From IMG/VR virus record IMGVR_UViG_3300047551_000816, positions 1 to 28,598 of that record: DNA of 28,598 bases; one strand, given 5' to 3'. Position numbers and translations under genes: made by a program. Every line of letters starts with the position of its first letter. Position 1 is the stretch's first letter. This stretch comes from a virus. Shown in pieces: positions 27,001 to 28,598 of the stretch. The notes under the pieces are model-generated. The model was not told the DNA's origin. It searched no databases and saw nothing but the letters and a program-made list of their open reading frames with translations.

Positions 27001-28598
27001 GTTTCATTGGTAATATAGGATGATCCTGCATTCCAATAAGCAAGACCGGCTTCGACTGATCTATTATTAGAATTATATTTCAAGTCATGAGATACTGCAT
27101 CGACAATGTAACCAACATCTCTCTTACATTTAATAGCGTTATATGTTGTACTCAATCCAATGTTTGGATAATTGAATTCAACAAAAGCAACAACTTCTTC
27201 TTGAATAAATTCTCTATTTAAATCCAACAAATCTGATGCATCATAATATCTTCCATTAAACTCTGTTGAGGTTGTGCCCGTAAATTGTGGACTGATATCA
27301 TCTATTCTTATTACTTTATTTGTTTGATTCAAAATATATGGTCTAAGTTCAACACCCTCGGTAAAGAAAATTTTATCTACAGATCCATCTGGATATGGAT
27401 CATCTTCATAAACTAAAGCGTAGTTTTTTCTGGATGAAAAATCAATTTTAGTATCAATATTAAACAAGAGACTAGAATCACCAACCAAAAGTTTTGGTTT
27501 CATATTTATAGATTTTGCAATTCCCACCGAAACTTCGGAAGAAGTTGGCTGAGTAAACAAAGTATAATCAGAAAATTCTTGGAATCCAGATGGATGAACT
27601 ATCGATCTTACAGATTCTCTCCATGTAGAATATGGGACATTAGTTCTCAAAGAATAAGAAAACTTTTGATAATAGAAGTTATCCGAAATTCTTTGTTGAA
27701 AATCATTTAAAATTCCATCACTATTTGTTGAAGTTTCATTATTTCTAGTAGCTCCTAAAGTTGAATTAAGTTCAAAATAACTAAGATATTCTACTACTCC
27801 ATTAACTTTTGAAGTTTGTCCAAATAATGAATCACCAATTTGAAGATCTCCAATCGCATTAGTTATTCTCATTTGATTTAATTTATTATCCCACCCATTT
27901 TCCATTATTTTTCCACTAAACTTGGGAGATACCACTTTTTCGGAAGATTGATAGTTAACATCATCTTTTAATATCATCTCAAAAGAAGCCATATCTTTTC
28001 TATTCACAACAATACCCCTTCTCTCACCATTATAAGTACCAAAACTACCTGTAGATATGCCAGACATGCTGTAAGTTATGGTATTATTTGAGGTGCTTAC
28101 ACCGGTAACAGTAAAGAATGTATAGTCATATGATGAAGAATTATAATTTGCTAAAGAGTTGGTATCATTAGTTAATAAACATTTTTCAATAAAAATTTCA
28201 TCTCCGATTGCAAATGGGAATATGGTTATTGTTGATCCATAGCCAGAATTAATAAATGGGTAGGAGGTTGGGGTATTAAACAATTCAATAGTTACATCTG
28301 TTCCAGAAATTTGAAATGCATCAATTTCGTAACCATTAGAATTATAAATTGGAATTATATCTAACGGGGATGCGAGGTTTGTTGAATTTTTAATTACGTC
28401 TACGGAGGTTACCGATCCACCACTTATATTTGATCTCAATTCAATCTCACCACCATTTCTCACAAACAAAACAGGTGCAGTATTATATTTTCTACCAGCG
28501 TTTACAATTTTTATTGTGTCTATAGTTCTTATATTTTTTATTCCACAAACTATAGTTGAACTAAGTTGTGCAGATAACGTAGGGTCTGTTGGGTAATC
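21003..28598 (-). CDS. Giant baseplate-region structural protein in the gp7 position (N-terminus outside window)
   Basis: The frame stays open for 43 codons upstream of the TTG at 28469 to the window edge, so the N-terminus is missing; at least 2531 residues are present. Using numbering from 28469, residues about 400-910 carry the RDLGY module block shared with the gene at 1-5657. Residues 960-1160 and 1450-1600 hold G-x-GY beta motifs (GGRGYSIGD, GGGSGYRNPP, PGIGYTITSPP). Two FTG/FNG modules with FINGVFQ and FINDILQDP lie near 1390 and 1660. A conserved-looking stretch follows (SSDQLETFIY, RPLTWNKQKQDRIISG, SKSRPGL). Residues about 1915-2225 form an Asp-box beta-propeller. The gene lies directly before gp8, where T4 has wedge initiator gp7, but gp7 homology is not visible, so only the position supports that link. 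It is most likely a structural protein at the baseplate periphery. Confidence 0.88.
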   Translation of the reverse strand, partial: DYPTDPTLSAQLSSTIVCGIKNIRTIDTIKIVNAGRKYNTAPVLFVRNGGEIELRSNISGGSVTSVDVIKNSTNLASPLDIIPIYNSNGYEIDAFQISGTDVTIELFNTPTSYPFINSGYGSTITIFPFAIGDEIFIEKCLLTNDTNSLANYNSSSYDYTFFTVTGVSTSNNTITYSMSGISTGSFGTYNGERRGIVVNRKDMASFEMILKDDVNYQSSEKVVSPKFSGKIMENGWDNKLNQMRITNAIGDLQIGDSLFGQTSKVNGVVEYLSYFELNSTLGATRNNETSTNSDGILNDFQQRISDNFYYQKFSYSLRTNVPYSTWRESVRSIVHPSGFQEFSDYTLFTQPTSSEVSVGIAKSINMKPKLLVGDSSLLFNIDTKIDFSSRKNYALVYEDDPYPDGSVDKIFFTEGVELRPYILNQTNKVIRIDDISPQFTGTTSTEFNGRYYDASDLLDLNREFIQEEVVAFVEFNYPNIGLSTTYNAIKCKRDVGYIVDAVSHDLKYNSNNRSVEAGLAYWNAGSSYITNETEETLFAYNYVKFIGQYIINNQTPPTLYQSLIPQQFNFDIIDDPLNYTSTKYKNARNLILLNKKEIQDRSLASVAVAHSDFYFPGDSQTNSRSRYYDGYRLIQQNRTEIVDTAWNNTVAVYPAISSTQTKCKRDLGYFVDALSTDVFTGGNLYSRKFVLQYFNNGLPILNGLAGEELESIYAFGQATTLMRRAVRNELTIKDLTVTAGPPVYGIGTTVGITSTAACTDVQTTIISLAGIVTTTISLGNTSILPLANPGTYTTGGLKCFRDLGYIIDGVAQDISYGTNQHTIYNTKKYFNGAGVALTNGLVGEESQSILVFETSKYFMKQAITNQLYGRDLTIEVDPLTGVNTSTNSYLDIQSSIDTLVGILTVAIGNSSLSGIPTESYGTTDCADVRTSLGNYIGIITSIIGLGTDFAPSITYPSLSLGGAIVGLSTFKLKNNGTSLFKHEFNSDNSNIISVSQNIFNIVNHNYQTGQELIYNFNNGSPIGIATTSYVTGITSSLIQIGNLNGTAIFENGYNVGITTTVSGISTTLVPAGFSNKIYTDVIGVSTTGVGAEFDVLIAYNTITGQPISTSVILQKGGRGYSIGDVVSIAGTYLGGITPTNNLTFKVSNTTTSQVPSQANSSYLSVPSNDSSGATFNVFRDGNGDISNVTVLKGGVGYSTQSTVSIAGTYIGGINLDYITFKPTELGTDKLPETVFVYKLNDNQFGLLGLSTSPVFLNITQLGVGTHSLSLKNPNPSVLISVDNIVQPPLSRSPIVISLGSSVSTATTTIISVSSGISSLVTGDVIKLNNEYLQIKNVLLSQNKLDIERGSFGSISGVHTVGTSGTIFKGKFNIVGDTIFFSTPPYGPTGPTGIETRSSFSGRAFSRQIDSSEPRDKNIVLDDISNSFTGIAATQFTVKVDGNTTTTLFNNVNNSTDISNNPLIFINGVFQSPSVDVTVENSITNSLAFLSGTPSAGRISAVSISTSFGYQPRLVASADAVVSVSGTISSITVNGGGSGYRNPPPVSLASTIGYGASLVALVGTSGTTLGIITSIQVVSPGIGYTITSPPTVVIGIPTGYSNLGLAYTGGTSGVGQKAKITVEVGSGSSIISYKFDDPGIAYKVGDKLKVVGIPTISGSTLTEFVLTVDSVETDSFSGFYPGQFIIFNDISTSFNGFRKKFTLSAEINGVNQIINLKTPTGSDLDITNNIFIFINDILQDPTYAYTFVGSRVIFTEAPIEGSKCVILYYRGSSVDVVEVVPPKTIKEGDSVIIQENKNDPFDIEQFDRVVKNLTSSDQLETFIYSSIGINTDFNKFRPLTWNKQKQDRIISGTLFSKSRPGLQANITPTANIIKKVLPSDDVIYVDNAFPLFSDLDELNENIRDILITEHREISPATGQAVVSGASTVSSINIIDSGVGYANTLSPKVKISSSSIKKKDPIYNWKYVDITGITTLSVFNELSYGNQLVAVGNSSLYSYSFDGQLWMTGNVGVGSTVNLKSVKKVSIGSSDIILTVGSKSQIAQAVGYSSTITSWTVIPCFEEVNLVGVGVVGYNPTTYSGTFNSICSGNNNWVVVGTGGSIFTSSGIITSRFVSRFSGVIQDLNSVAYGNNYYVAVGNNGTVISSDNGSSWDINQNGVVLQKYNKVIFDGSKFVVVGNGGTILKSINRNLYQVIPNNINPSENIINITYFDGLYVVITSVNKVYYSYDLSNWTYRDTLQPNQLNDLLFANNLGIEGTFISVGYAGTIITSTPVYHRATAEAVVVGGQVSSINITDGGFGYFDYDIPSVIIESDTFKTELVKSFKVTGDYGDIIGITTFLPGTPGIGTTSPKIEFRLKSETYDNTTLGVGYSSPNTFGVTASQLQKGDYFVISQSNVQTDGSLIGISTFLGGMSNYPNSKIGIATNFLDGVYIVENVTTPFAGIVTVTCHFAPDYGTSVSVSGRGTYNTGTLTFSGINTNGFYGRYSWSKFYDFQNRALSLTGSKSFDVYTDNGLTGLSTSPKVIRTRPNLSN
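21790..22730 (-). other. Beta-propeller domain with Asp-box-like repeats
   Basis: About 310 residues repeat a unit of the kind [NS]-[SK]-[IV]-x-x-[GN]-N-x-[FWY]-V-[AV]-VG-x-x-G-[TS]-I-x-[ST]-S. Examples are NNWVVVGTGGSIFTSS, NYYVAVGNNGTVISSDNG and KFVVVGNGGTILKS, ending SVGYAGTIITST. SSDNGSSW fits the Asp-box S-x-D-x-G-x-x-W; SFDGQLW and SYDLSNW are degenerate forms. About six or seven blades are visible. Such propellers occur in sialidases and Ycf48-like proteins; no catalytic residues are identifiable here. Confidence 0.75.
25720..27270 (-). repeat. RDLGY module block, second copy, in the gp7-position giant
   Basis: KC-x-RD-x-GY starts lie near 27125, 26608 and 26203, with second-cysteine motifs ACTDVQTT near 26320 and DCADVRTS near 25820. 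Long stretches match the block at 900-3120. FIGQYIINNQTPPTLYQ pairs with FLGQYVINNQSPPTLYQ, SRSRYYDGYRLI with PRSRYYDSYKLI, and YGTNQHTIYNTKKYFNGAG with YGTNQHTIYATKKYFNGAG. The order of elements is the same in both genes, although the fibre gene has one extra RD unit. Confidence 0.85.

Noticed and set aside
27503-27510. Perfect TATAAATA on the minus strand inside the giant gene
   Set aside because: It lies well inside coding sequence encoding KSINMK-like residues, with no gene start downstream; chance in AT-rich DNA is more likely.
28467-28469. TTG as the start of the gp7-position gene
   Set aside because: The same frame is open for 43 more codons up to the window edge with plausible structural sequence (for example KIVNAGRKYNTAP), so the real start lies outside.

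Overview
The window is a block of virion structural genes from a tailed phage, most likely a T4-like marine myovirus infecting Prochlorococcus or Synechococcus. A T4-like pelagiphage is the main alternative. The reasons are: strongly AT-rich DNA; nine genes all on the minus strand, packed with gaps from 1 bp of overlap to about 105 bp; a recognisable T4 gp8 baseplate wedge homologue; a giant DUF4815-type structural protein; T4-type late promoter motifs (NATAAATA) in three gene junctions; and very large tail or baseplate proteins built from repeated beta modules rich in 'GIGTT'-like peptides. No host-like metabolic genes, tRNAs, transposons or CRISPR arrays were seen. No plus-strand gene could be supported.

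Transcription runs from high to low coordinates. (1) 28598-21003: a giant protein whose N-terminus lies outside the window. It sits where T4 has gp7 and contains a duplicated cysteine/RDLGY module block and a beta-propeller. (2) 20980-19385: gp8, baseplate wedge, enlarged relative to T4. (3) 19378-11852: a 2508-residue DUF4815 structural protein. (4) 11850-11635: a 71-residue protein with a charged predicted coiled coil. (5) 11611-11279: a 110-residue Ig-like tail or baseplate protein. (6) 11279-10602: a 225-residue tail protein made of modules also seen in the giants, translationally coupled to the gene before it. (7) 10555-9548: a 335-residue virion protein. A strong Rho-independent terminator (9477-9511) follows. 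(8) 9443-5706: a 1245-residue fibre-like protein made almost entirely of beta repeats, including a 249-bp higher-order repeat. (9) 5657-1: the first 1885 residues of a giant tail fibre or adhesin. It has an Mtd-type N-terminal domain, a 60-bp tandem repeat stalk and a parallel beta-helix that is split by a large insertion of RDLGY modules.

The genes appear to encode the baseplate wedge periphery first and the host-contacting fibres last. The main theme is module sharing. The RDLGY block occurs in both giant end genes. The G-x-G-Y beta motif occurs in three proteins including gp8. The 'FTG...iNG' domain occurs both inside a giant and in the small 225-residue protein. The receptor-contact genes (8) and (9) carry exact-period DNA repeats, which suggests copy-number change by recombination. 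Coding sequence covers essentially the whole window; the longest non-coding gap (about 104 bp) holds the terminator. All assignments come from reading the sequence; no database searches were run.
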